Origin: Luteitalea sp. TBR-22
GTDB lineage: Bacteria > Acidobacteriota > Vicinamibacteria > Vicinamibacterales > Vicinamibacteraceae
NCBI RefSeq assembly: GCF_016865485.1
Contig: NZ_AP024452.1
Location: 6,160,501 to 6,224,500 of the forward strand
Length of the DNA: 64,000 nucleotides
Direction of reading: 5' to 3'
Each line of letters starts with the position of its first letter. Position 1 is the stretch's first letter. This document shows, in pieces, positions 26,048 through 33,788 of the stretch. The position numbers and the translations under genes were made by a program. The notes below the pieces were generated by a model. The model was given only the letters and a program-made list of their open reading frames with translations. It searched no databases and was not told the origin of the DNA.

Positions 26048-27289
26048 GTGGCCGAGACCGACATCGCGCGCCTGATCGACGAGCTCAACGCCCAGCACTC
26101 GACCGCCGGCGACGTGTCGGCACGGCTCGTCTCCCCGGCCGTCGAGACCGACGCCGACGACGACGTGGCCGCGGCCGACCGGGACCAGTCGCGCGAGGAG
26201 CCGAGGCGAGGCGACGCGGGGGCCGGCCCGGCCCCGAGGCTCGAGGCCTGGCTGCGCGAGGTGGTGCGCAGACAAGGATCCGACCTGCTGCTCGTGTCGC
26301 AGGCGCCGCCGTCGGCCCGCGTGGAGAAGCGGGTGGTGCCGATCGGCGAGGACGTGCTCGACGGCGCGGCAATCGAGCGCGCCGTGCTGCCGGCGTTGCC
26401 GCCGCACGCGCGGGAGGCCTATGCGCGCGACGGCATCGCCGATGCGTCGTTCGGGCTCGAAGGCGTCGGGCGGTTCCGCGTCAACCTGCACCGGGAGCGC
26501 GGGCGCGCCGCGGCGACCATTCGCGCGCTGCCGCGAGCGGTGCCGCGGCTCTCGTCACTCGATCTGCCGGCGCAGGTCGAGCAGCTCGCCCACCTGACGC
26601 GCGGCCTCGTGCTGATCGGCGGCGGCACCGGGTCGGGCAAGTCGACGACCCTGGCAGCGCTGGTCGACGAGATCAACCGTCGCGAGGCGCGGCACGTCAT
26701 CACGATCGAGGACCCCATCGAGTACGAGCACGCGCACCGGCGCTCGATCGTCGAGCAGGTGGAGATCGGCGTCGACGCGCCCGACTATCCCACGGCGCTG
26801 CGTGCCGCGCTACGGCAGATGCCCGACGTGCTCGTGGTCGGCGAGATGCGCGATCCGGAGTCGATGCGCCTGGCGCTCACCGCCGCGGAGACGGGACACC
26901 TGGTCATCTCGACGCTGCACACGACCGACGTGACCTCGACCGTCGCGCGCATCGCCGACTCGTTCCCGGTCGAGCGTCAGGCGACGATCCGGCAGGAGAT
27001 CTCGCTCGCGCTGAGCGCGGTGCTGATCCAGACGCTGCTCCCCCGCAGGTCCGGCGGGCTGGTGCCGGCCGTGGAACTGCTGATGGTGCAGTACGGCGCG
27101 CGACAGCACGTGCGCAAGAACCAGTTGCACCACCTGCACCAGGAGATCTCGCTGACGCGCCGCTTCGGGTCGGTGACGTTCGAGGAATCGCTGGCGACCC
27201 TCGTGCGCGGCGGCCACATCGGCATGGAGGCCGCCCTCGAACGCGCGGCGCATCCCGAGGAGCTCGGGCGGTTGCTGGAGGGGATGTAA
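26048..27289 (+). CDS. PilT/PilU-like type IV pilus retraction ATPase
   Basis: A 413-residue secretion/motility ATPase. The Walker A box is GGGTGSGKST (about residues 191-200) after RGLVLIG. The Asp box contains ITIEDPIEYEHAHRRSIVEQVEIG, Walker B is PDVLVVGEMRDPESM and the His box is GHLVISTLHTTD. The C-terminal region has AVLIQTLLPRRSGGLVPAVELL. PilT proteins depolymerise pilin for twitching motility. The first 60 residues are acidic and unrelated to PilT, so the protein is longer than the usual 340-380; a downstream start is possible. No pilus genes are nearby, so it is either an orphan PilT/PilU or used by a system elsewhere. Divergent from the glycosidase gene by 12 bases. Confidence 0.88.
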   Translation: MAETDIARLIDELNAQHSTAGDVSARLVSPAVETDADDDVAAADRDQSREEPRRGDAGAGPAPRLEAWLREVVRRQGSDLLLVSQAPPSARVEKRVVPIGEDVLDGAAIERAVLPALPPHAREAYARDGIADASFGLEGVGRFRVNLHRERGRAAATIRALPRAVPRLSSLDLPAQVEQLAHLTRGLVLIGGGTGSGKSTTLAALVDEINRREARHVITIEDPIEYEHAHRRSIVEQVEIGVDAPDYPTALRAALRQMPDVLVVGEMRDPESMRLALTAAETGHLVISTLHTTDVTSTVARIADSFPVERQATIRQEISLALSAVLIQTLLPRRSGGLVPAVELLMVQYGARQHVRKNQLHHLHQEISLTRRFGSVTFEESLATLVRGGHIGMEAALERAAHPEELGRLLEGM

Positions 27290-27391
27290 GGGCTCAGGGC
27301 TTTGGGCTCAGGGCTCGGGGGCTCAAGGCTCAAGGCTCAAGGCTCAGAGAGCATTCTGGCGGGTGTGGGCGTCGGCGCTGGCCGACGCACC
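27290..27391. repeat. CTCAAGG/CTCAGGG array and GTCGGC palindrome at a convergent end
   Basis: GGGCTCAGGGCTTTGGGCTC continues into three AAGGCTC units (27290-27345), followed by GCGTCGGC-gct-GGCCGACGC (27369-27391). It fills the gap between the PilT-like gene and the convergent gene that ends at 27399. The complementary CCTTGAG array is at 30936-30981. Confidence 0.7.
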
Positions 27392-27398
27392 GCCACCG

Positions 27399-28175
27399 TC
27401 ACGAGCATCGGCCGATGACGAGGAAGCGGGCCGGCTCGGCGGGCTGGAGGGTGATCGGGGCCGTGCCGCGCTGGTGTGCCTCGCGCAGCAAGGCGAGGGC
27501 CTGCCGGAGTCCGCGGGCCGCGGCGATCGGGTCGCGCGCCGCCGCAGCTTCGGCGGCCAGGGCCTGCTGCGTCACTTCCCACCAGTTCCAGTCACCGGCC
27601 TTGTCGAGCCGCTCGGAGAGGCGGCGCGTCGCGAGCACGCGGCCGACGCCCTCGCTCCGCATGGCCGCCTCGGTCGCGTCTGCTGCCGCGAGTGCCTCCG
27701 CGGCGGCGCCGCGACGACGATCGCGCAGCTGCCGCAACTCGAAGGCCGCGTCGCCGCTGGCCCCGACGGCCTCGGGATTGCCGTGGGCGATGTCGTCACC
27801 CCGGACGACGAGGTGGACGCGGACCGTCAAGGGGCCGCGGGTCGCATCGCCGGTCACGGCCACGTTCACGGTCTCGCCCGGATCGAGCTGTGACTCCTCG
27901 AGGGGCATGTGGAACCGATCGCGCCAGCCGTCGTGCGCGGCGATCGTCGTGTGACGCGTCTCCTCGCTGCGCACGCTCACCCGCCAGGCCTCGATGGGCA
28001 CGGTGCCGACGTTGCGCAGGTGCAACTGGCACGCGCCGAAGGCGTTGGCGCCGACCCACGCCTCGAGTGGCCCGACCCGCGCCGTCTCGCCCTGCACTTG
28101 CGCGTGCGCGGTCAGACTCGCGAGCAGGACCGACGCCAGCACGAAGGCCGATGGCCGTTTGAGGGACGCCGGCAC
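27399..28175 (-). CDS. exported protein of unknown function
   Basis: A 258-residue protein I do not recognise. The first 25 residues are a signal peptide (FVLASVLLASLTAHAQ). A beta-rich N-terminal half (about 30-125) contains GACQLHLRNVGTVPIEAWRVSV and LDPGETVNVAVTGD, which reads like an immunoglobulin-like fold. A helical, Ala/Arg-rich second half follows (about 130-240). I chose GTG 28175, eight bases after the stop of the amine oxidase gene. A longer frame upstream overlaps that gene. Same strand and close spacing suggest co-transcription with the oxidase; no functional link is evident. Confidence 0.65.
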   Translation of the reverse strand: MPASLKRPSAFVLASVLLASLTAHAQVQGETARVGPLEAWVGANAFGACQLHLRNVGTVPIEAWRVSVRSEETRHTTIAAHDGWRDRFHMPLEESQLDPGETVNVAVTGDATRGPLTVRVHLVVRGDDIAHGNPEAVGASGDAAFELRQLRDRRRGAAAEALAAADATEAAMRSEGVGRVLATRRLSERLDKAGDWNWWEVTQQALAAEAAAARDPIAAARGLRQALALLREAHQRGTAPITLQPAEPARFLVIGRCS

Positions 28176-28183
28176 CGCTGCCC

Positions 28184-30148
28184 CTACGGCTTCATGCCCG
28201 CGTCCATTGCGGGGTTGCGATCGTGGAAGTCGAAGGGCCGCAGCGCGAATTCGTGCCACAGCACCGGCATCACCGGCCATTCCTCGGCGCGCACCATGTG
28301 GTGCATGCCGAACGTGTACCAGAGCACGACGTCGGTGTCGGAGATCGACCGGTTCCCCTTCGTCCATGCCGGCAGTCCCTGGCCCGGCGTGCTGAGCGTC
28401 GGGTAGTCGCCGGCGGCGTACCGTTCTCCCGCCGCGTACGGCGTCACCCACAGGTGGTGGTCGATGAAGCCGGCGCGCTGCCGGGCGGCCTCGTCGGGCG
28501 CGAGCAACGTGTGAATCGAGTGCGCCGGCATCAACTGGTAACTGGCGGGATACCCGACGTGGTTCTGGCGCGTGCCGGTGACGCGCCACAGCGACGGCTT
28601 GTGCATGTCCATCGTCAGCTTCGCGTCCTGCTCCGACGTGACCGGCCTGGTCTCGGTGACCCAGATGCTGCGGCGAGGGTGTCCCGGCGGCAGCGTCTTG
28701 GCGACGATCTCGTCGCGCACGAAGCGGTTGGTGGCGCCGTCCACGTCCATGTCGAGGCGGAAGTTGAAGTAGTGGTCGTGATTGACGGCGACGACGTTCG
28801 GCTCGACGAAGCGCCCGTAGGCGTCGGCGCGCGAGTCGGCGCCATTGGTACCGGCTACCCTTGCGTCCTTCGCACCCGCCATCTTGGTCTCGACGATGCC
28901 TGTGGCGCCGAGACTGACCTTGATCTGGCCGTCCGGGAGGAAGCGCCAGTCGACCACGTAGTCGTAGTTGCCGATCATGGCGACCATGCGCACCACCAGC
29001 TCGCGCTGCGGGCGCCCCTCCGTGCCGTGGCGCCAGATCATGTCGCCGGCGGTGCGCTCGAACACGCAGGCGACGCGCGGCTTGTCGGTCGGCCAGCCGG
29101 CACCTGCCGGGACGACGCTGTCGATGTAGGTGGCGTAGTCGGGGCAGTCGATGCCCGGCGAGAGCGTGTCGGCCAGTCCACCGGCGGAGAACTCACCGGC
29201 GTCGATGAACGTGCGCACGTACCAGTCCTTCTGCGGCGACATGTAGGGCACGAAGATCTCCGAGAGGTGGCCCTGGTACATGACCGGCCGCTCGCGATCG
29301 CCGTCCTTCCACGTGGCGGTGGAGATGATCACGCCGACGCGCGAGTCGGGGCGGACGTGGAAGCGCCAGCGGTCCCAGGTGATCACGTGTCCGTCCATCG
29401 TGAAGGCCGGCCCGTTCGGCTGCCGCACCTCGAGTGGCGCGCCGAACTCGCGGAGCTTGCCGAACGCGGCCCGATCGAAGTCGTTGCCGCCGGCCGGAAC
29501 CGGCACCGACTCGTCGTCGACGAACTCGAGGATCTCCTTCGCGTGCATGTCCATCACGACGCTCAGGCCCTCGATGCGGCGCGCCCAGGTGTTGCGGTAG
29601 CCCGAGCGCAGCCGGCACGACAGGACGCCGATGCGCTTGCCGACGTACTTCGGCTCGCCGAAGCTGCCCGGCGGCACCGCGATGCAGGTGACGAACTCGC
29701 TGCCGGCGATGCCGCGCCGCTTCAGCGCCTCGGCGAAGCGCGGGTCCTTCATCACCTTGCCGACGACCTCGTCGCCGAACTCGCTCTCGGTCCACATCGG
29801 CTGCACGCCGGTGCGCTCGGCCCACGACACGAGGCGCTTGCCGGTGACGTCGACGGTGGCCTCGAACACGCTGCGGCCCTGCGCGACGACGACCTCGGCC
29901 GACCGCGCGATGGGCATGCCCGGCCTCCAGGCCCAGACCCCGGCCTTGTCCGGTTCCTTCAGCTCGAGGCGCGTGAAGCGCGAGCCGTCGGCGAGCTTCC
30001 CTGCCTGCTGCAGGACCTCGAGCACGGTGAAGTGCTCGAGCCGCGTGAGCGGGTCGAGGGGATGGGTGATCGGTTGCGCAGCGGCGGGTCCGGCGAGGGC
30101 AAGGGACACGAGTGCGAGCAGGCACAGGACACACGACCAGCGCTTCAT
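28184..30148 (-). CDS. secreted copper amine oxidase
   Basis: A 654-residue enzyme. It has a signal peptide (about 1-24, ending GPAAAQ), N-terminal N2/N3-like domains and the large catalytic beta-sandwich. The topaquinone precursor is Y395 in IGNYDYVVDW. Copper ligands are the HDH of NHDHYFNFRLDMDVDG and a His in FGMHHMVRAEEWP near the C-terminus. It oxidises primary amines to aldehydes with release of ammonia and hydrogen peroxide. Length matches bacterial periplasmic tyramine/phenethylamine oxidases. The closing RPFDFHDRNPAMD is typical. Substrate unknown. The downstream exported protein is probably co-transcribed. Confidence 0.93.
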   Translation of the reverse strand: MKRWSCVLCLLALVSLALAGPAAAQPITHPLDPLTRLEHFTVLEVLQQAGKLADGSRFTRLELKEPDKAGVWAWRPGMPIARSAEVVVAQGRSVFEATVDVTGKRLVSWAERTGVQPMWTESEFGDEVVGKVMKDPRFAEALKRRGIAGSEFVTCIAVPPGSFGEPKYVGKRIGVLSCRLRSGYRNTWARRIEGLSVVMDMHAKEILEFVDDESVPVPAGGNDFDRAAFGKLREFGAPLEVRQPNGPAFTMDGHVITWDRWRFHVRPDSRVGVIISTATWKDGDRERPVMYQGHLSEIFVPYMSPQKDWYVRTFIDAGEFSAGGLADTLSPGIDCPDYATYIDSVVPAGAGWPTDKPRVACVFERTAGDMIWRHGTEGRPQRELVVRMVAMIGNYDYVVDWRFLPDGQIKVSLGATGIVETKMAGAKDARVAGTNGADSRADAYGRFVEPNVVAVNHDHYFNFRLDMDVDGATNRFVRDEIVAKTLPPGHPRRSIWVTETRPVTSEQDAKLTMDMHKPSLWRVTGTRQNHVGYPASYQLMPAHSIHTLLAPDEAARQRAGFIDHHLWVTPYAAGERYAAGDYPTLSTPGQGLPAWTKGNRSISDTDVVLWYTFGMHHMVRAEEWPVMPVLWHEFALRPFDFHDRNPAMDAGMKP

Positions 30149-30239
30149 CAGACCTCCGCGACGTGAAATGGAACCTGCACAGCTTACAGGTTCCCGTGGA
30201 GAAGCGGCCAGTCGTGGCGGCGGTGTCGGCGGCCGGTCC

Positions 30240-30704
30240 CTATCGATGCCGGTGCTTGCGCAGCAACTCGTAGAGCACCACGCCGCCCGCCGTCGCGACG
30301 TTCAGCGATCCCTTGGTGCCGAGCATCGGGACCCGCACGTGCACGTGGCAGCGCGCCAGGAGGTCGCCTGGCAGCCCCTCGACCTCGTGCCCGAACAGCA
30401 CCGCGACCGGCCAGGTGGGCGTCCAGTCGTACAGGTCGATGGCCGCCGGCGTCGTCTCGATGGCGGCAAGCTGTCCGCCCGACCCGGCGAAGGTGTCCAT
30501 CCACGCCGGCAGGTCGTCGACGCCGACCCACGGCACGCTGTCCTCGGCGCCGAGCGCAGTCTTGGCAATCTCCTTGCGGGGCGGACGCGCCGTGATGCCC
30601 GACAGGACCACCTGCGCGACGCCGGCGCCGTCGGCCGTACGGAAGAAGGACCCGACGTTGTACAGGCTGCGCACCTGGTGGAGGACGACGTGGACGGGGA
30701 GCAT
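30240..30704 (-). CDS. TrmH/SpoU-family RNA 2'-O-methyltransferase
   Basis: A 154-residue SPOUT methyltransferase. The three SpoU motifs are seen: NVGSFFRTADGAGV (motif 1), AVLFGHEVEGLPGDLL (motif 2) and MLGTKGSLNVATAGGVVLYEL (motif 3, knot and SAM site). It is a minimal single-domain form like TrmL/TrmH relatives that methylate tRNA or rRNA ribose; the target cannot be told. The ATG at 30704 begins MLPVHVVLHQVRSLYNVG, a good family start. A long in-frame extension upstream is antisense to the sulfatase and is not real. The 294-base divergent space upstream (30705-30998) is almost wholly repeat arrays. Confidence 0.88.
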   Translation of the reverse strand: MLPVHVVLHQVRSLYNVGSFFRTADGAGVAQVVLSGITARPPRKEIAKTALGAEDSVPWVGVDDLPAWMDTFAGSGGQLAAIETTPAAIDLYDWTPTWPVAVLFGHEVEGLPGDLLARCHVHVRVPMLGTKGSLNVATAGGVVLYELLRKHRHR

Positions 30705-30711
30705 GGGGACG

Positions 30712-30981
30712 GCAGTCGGCAGTCGGCAGTCGGCAGTCGCGGATCGCGGCGACAGCGTACGCGAATCCTGGCGCCGGGCACCGGGCACCGGGCACCGGGC
30801 ACCGGGCACCGGGCACCGGGCACCGGGAAACGGTGTAGCTGCCGGCCTTGGCCGGCAGTCAGGTTCAGGGCGCACGGCCCGTCGGCCAGGGCCGACGGCG
30901 ACGCTGTGGCCCAGGCGCCCTGGCCCTGAAGCATGCTCTCTGAGCCTTGAGCCTTGAGCCTTGAGCCCTGAGCCGTAAGCC
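30712..30981. repeat. compound repeat region in the divergent spacer
   Basis: In order: four GGCAGTC units (30712-30737); seven to eight GCACCGG units in one orientation (about 30770-30832); the GTAG-bracketed double palindrome CTGCCGGCC-tt-GGCCGGCAG and GTCGGCC-ag-GGCCGAC (30834-30898); and CCTTGAG units (30936-30981), complementary to the array at 27290-27345. Every repeat type of the window meets here, in what should be the promoter region of the TrmH and sulfatase genes. Confidence 0.8.
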
Positions 30982-30998
30982 TGTTCTACACTCCGCGG

Positions 30999-32480
30999 AT
31001 GCAGCCTCTCAAGGCCTGCGCCAGCCTGGTGGCGCTCGTCGTGGCCGGGCTCGGCGTCGTGCTCTCGGCGCAGCCGGCGGCCAGGCGGCCGAACATCCTG
31101 TTCCTGTTCGCCGACGACATGCGCGCCGACACGATCGCCGCGCACGGCAATCCGCGCATCCACACGCCGACGCTCGACGACCTCGCCCGTCGCGGCTTCA
31201 GCTTCCGCGAGGCCCACGTGTTCGGGGGCGACAGCGGCGCCGTGTGCGTGGCCAGCCGCGCCATGCTGATGACCGGGCGCACGCTCTTCCACGTGCAGAC
31301 GTCGACGATGGGCGACGCCCCCTTGTTGCCGGAAGTGCTCGGCAAGGCCGGGTACGCGACCTTCGGCACCGGCAAATGGCACAACGGCGAGGCCTCGTGG
31401 CTGCGTGCCTTCCAGCGCGGGCGCACCGTGATGTTCGGCGGGATGTCGGACCACACGAAGGTGCCGGTCAAGGACCTCGGCGCCGACGGCCGCCTCACCC
31501 CGGTGCGGGTCGCGACGACGTTCTCGAGCGAGCTGTTCGCCGACTCGGTCATCGACTTCCTGCGGTCCTACAAGGACCCGGCGCCGTTCTTCGCGTACGT
31601 GGCGTTCACCGCGCCCCACGACCCGCGGCAGCCGCCGGCGCCGTTCGCGCAGCGCTACTACGACGCGCTGCCGCCGCTGCCGCCGGACTTCCTGCCCCAG
31701 TTCCCGTTCGACAACGGCGGGGTGCGTGGCGAGAAGGGCCAGATGCGCGACGAGAACCTCGCACCCTGGCCGCGACCCGAGCGGATGATCCGCGAGCAGA
31801 TCGCCGAGTACTACGGCATGGTCACGCACCTCGACGGCCAGATCCGCCGCGTGCTCGACGCGCTCGAGGCCACCGGCCGCGCCCGCGACACCATCGTCGT
31901 CTTCGCCGCCGACAACGGCCTCGCGCTCGGCAGCCACGGGCTGCTCGGCAAGCAGAGCGTCTTCGAACACAGCACGCGCGTGCCCATGATCATCGTCGGC
32001 CCCGGCATTCCGGCCGGCGGCCAGAGCCGGGCGCTGACCTACCTCCACGACCTGTACCCGACGCTGGCGTCGCTGGCCGGCGTGGCCGCGCCTGTTGGTC
32101 TCGACGGCGCCTCGCTGCAGCCGGTGTGGCAGGACCGCGGCACGCCTCGGGACTCGCTCTTCACGGTGTACACGAAGACCCAGCGCGCCGTTCGCGACGC
32201 CCGGTGGAAGCTGATCGCCTACCCGGCGCTCGGACACCTGCAGTTGTTCGACCTGCAGTCCGATCCACACGAGATCACCGACCTTGCCACGCAGCCGGCG
32301 AGGGCGGGCGAGATCGCGCGCCTGCGGGCGCTGATGGCCGCGTGGCAGGCGAGGATGGGCGACACCGTGCCGATTCCCACGACCAACGTCAGGCCACCGG
32401 CCCTCGATCTCACCGGCGCGCCGCGCACGCCGGACCAGTGGCAGCCCGAATGGATCGTGAAGAAGTATTTCGGGGGGTGA
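30999..32480 (+). CDS. secreted sulfatase (second)
   Basis: A 493-residue sulfatase. The signal peptide is about residues 1-27. NILFLFADDMRADTIAAHGN starts the catalytic domain, and the modification motif is C83-V-A-S-R followed by AMLMTGRT, a Cys-type site with Ala in place of the usual Pro. Further motifs are GTGKWHNGEASW and VFAADNGLALGSHGLLGKQSVFEHSTRVPMI. It resembles choline-sulfatase/iduronate-sulfatase-like polysaccharide sulfatases, with an extracytoplasmic location. It is not close in sequence pattern to the sulfatase at 5570-7081. The start lies a few bases after the CCTTGAG repeat array. Confidence 0.9.
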   Translation: MQPLKACASLVALVVAGLGVVLSAQPAARRPNILFLFADDMRADTIAAHGNPRIHTPTLDDLARRGFSFREAHVFGGDSGAVCVASRAMLMTGRTLFHVQTSTMGDAPLLPEVLGKAGYATFGTGKWHNGEASWLRAFQRGRTVMFGGMSDHTKVPVKDLGADGRLTPVRVATTFSSELFADSVIDFLRSYKDPAPFFAYVAFTAPHDPRQPPAPFAQRYYDALPPLPPDFLPQFPFDNGGVRGEKGQMRDENLAPWPRPERMIREQIAEYYGMVTHLDGQIRRVLDALEATGRARDTIVVFAADNGLALGSHGLLGKQSVFEHSTRVPMIIVGPGIPAGGQSRALTYLHDLYPTLASLAGVAAPVGLDGASLQPVWQDRGTPRDSLFTVYTKTQRAVRDARWKLIAYPALGHLQLFDLQSDPHEITDLATQPARAGEIARLRALMAAWQARMGDTVPIPTTNVRPPALDLTGAPRTPDQWQPEWIVKKYFGG

Positions 32481-32555
32481 CTGGATTGGGGATCGGGGGC
32501 CGGGAGGCGGGGGCCGTGATTCAGGCCTCCGTGCCACCCGAGACCGCAGAGCGCG

Positions 32556-32969
32556 TCAGCGCACCGTGACGTGGGGGCGGGCCGTCTCGACGACGAAGCG
32601 CGCGCTGGCGCGGGCCGCGATGGCGTCGGCCTTCTTGTAGAAGTCGGACGGCGTGAGGTCCTCGGCGCCGTAGAACGCGAGCTCCCGGTCCCGCCGCAGC
32701 CCGCGCGAGATCTCGGCGAGTCGGGCCACGGCCGGCACCACATCGGCAGGCAGCCGCGCCTGCTCCGCCATGAGCACGTCGGCGACGTCGTGGATGCGAG
32801 GCGGCTCCACGCCGCTGGCGCGCAGGAGGCCCTTCAACGCCAGCTCGACGATCTCCTGCGATTCACGGACCACGTCGGCCCAGCTCTCTGCCTTGAAGAG
32901 CGTGTCCACGGCGAGCAGACGCGCGGCGGCGCGGCGGAGGTGGTCGGCCGCGAGGTCCCGGTTCTGCAT
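32556..32969 (-). CDS. HEPN domain protein, putative toxin of an HEPN/MNT pair
   Basis: A 137-residue helical protein of the HEPN superfamily (PF05168-like). VVRESQEIVELALKGLLRASG and RIHDVADVLMAEQ are the two family helices. The start overlaps the stop of the nucleotidyltransferase gene, the layout of HEPN-MNT (HepT-MntA, type VII) toxin-antitoxin systems, where HEPN proteins are RNases that the MNT partner inactivates by adenylylation. The nuclease motif R-x4-6-H is not seen: the expected place reads RRDRELAFYG with Phe where His would be. Either it is inactive as an RNase or works another way. Confidence is high for the fold and moderate for the toxin role. Confidence 0.78.
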   Translation of the reverse strand: MQNRDLAADHLRRAAARLLAVDTLFKAESWADVVRESQEIVELALKGLLRASGVEPPRIHDVADVLMAEQARLPADVVPAVARLAEISRGLRRDRELAFYGAEDLTPSDFYKKADAIAARASARFVVETARPHVTVR

Positions 32970-33565
32970 CAGGCGGCCTCCGTCCAGTACGGCTGCCCAT
33001 GCGCGGTCTTGCGGACGAAGCGCCCCTGCGCGATGGCCCGCCGGACCTCGATCAGCGTCGCCGACACGGCGCCGGACCGGTCGTCGAGCACGACGCCCTC
33101 GACGGCGAGCTCGCACCAGAGGCTGCCGGGGCCGCGCGCGGCATCGGGCAGGTGGACGAAGTGCGCATCCACCGGTCGGCCGTCCCATGCGGGCGACGAG
33201 GCATCCCATTCCCGATACAGGTCGCGCGTCAGCGGGAGCGATCGGGCGACCACGACCATCACGTCGACGTCGGACGAGTCACGGGCCTCGCCACGCACCC
33301 ATGACCCGTGCGCGATGACCCCGACGAGGTGCGTGCCCGCAACCACCGCGGCGGTCGCCAGGACCGCGGCAATCGACCGTCGGTGCGTCGCCATGACGTC
33401 AGGCCCGGCGAGCCGCTGCACGCAGTACTCGTTCAGCGACGCGTCCTCGGCTGCGGCCTGTACCGCGAGCCGGCGATGGAGGTCCGCCGGCAACCGCAGC
33501 AGGAACGGCACGGGGCCGTGGCGGGTGGAGCCCTCTCCGGCGCGGGTGGGCGGGCGGCGAGCCAC
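32969..33565 (-). CDS. minimal nucleotidyltransferase with N-terminal ribbon-helix-helix-like segment (MNT antitoxin)
   Basis: A 198-residue protein with two parts. Residues about 17-56 (PVPFLLRLPADLHRRLAVQA, then a turn and SLNEYCVQRLAG) match an Arc/HicB-type ribbon-helix-helix DNA-binding unit. Residues about 60-195 are a minimal nucleotidyltransferase with the GSWVRGEARDSSDVDVMV motif (G87-S88, D99, D101). In MntA antitoxins this fold adenylylates the HEPN toxin. Fusion to a DNA-binding unit is uncommon and would allow direct autorepression. It overlaps the HEPN gene by one base. Upstream bases 33566-33788 (223 bases) hold no gene and should contain its promoter. Confidence 0.8.
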   Translation of the reverse strand: MARRPPTRAGEGSTRHGPVPFLLRLPADLHRRLAVQAAAEDASLNEYCVQRLAGPDVMATHRRSIAAVLATAAVVAGTHLVGVIAHGSWVRGEARDSSDVDVMVVVARSLPLTRDLYREWDASSPAWDGRPVDAHFVHLPDAARGPGSLWCELAVEGVVLDDRSGAVSATLIEVRRAIAQGRFVRKTAHGQPYWTEAA

Positions 33566-33788
33566 GCTGCGATGGTATCACTCGAACAACTGTAGTGATA
33601 TCACCAGGGTCCGCGGCATGTGCAGCCGTGTCCGGCTGGACGGCAGGGCCGTCGCCCCCCGCCCGATGGCGCAGCCGACCGCGCGAGGGTGTCGGCGCTC
33701 ACGCCGCTGGTGGGCGCGTCGCTGCGGCACCCGCCCACCGCCGGAATGCGTGGCGTCGGGACGCCTGTCCCTGTACAGTCACGCCACC

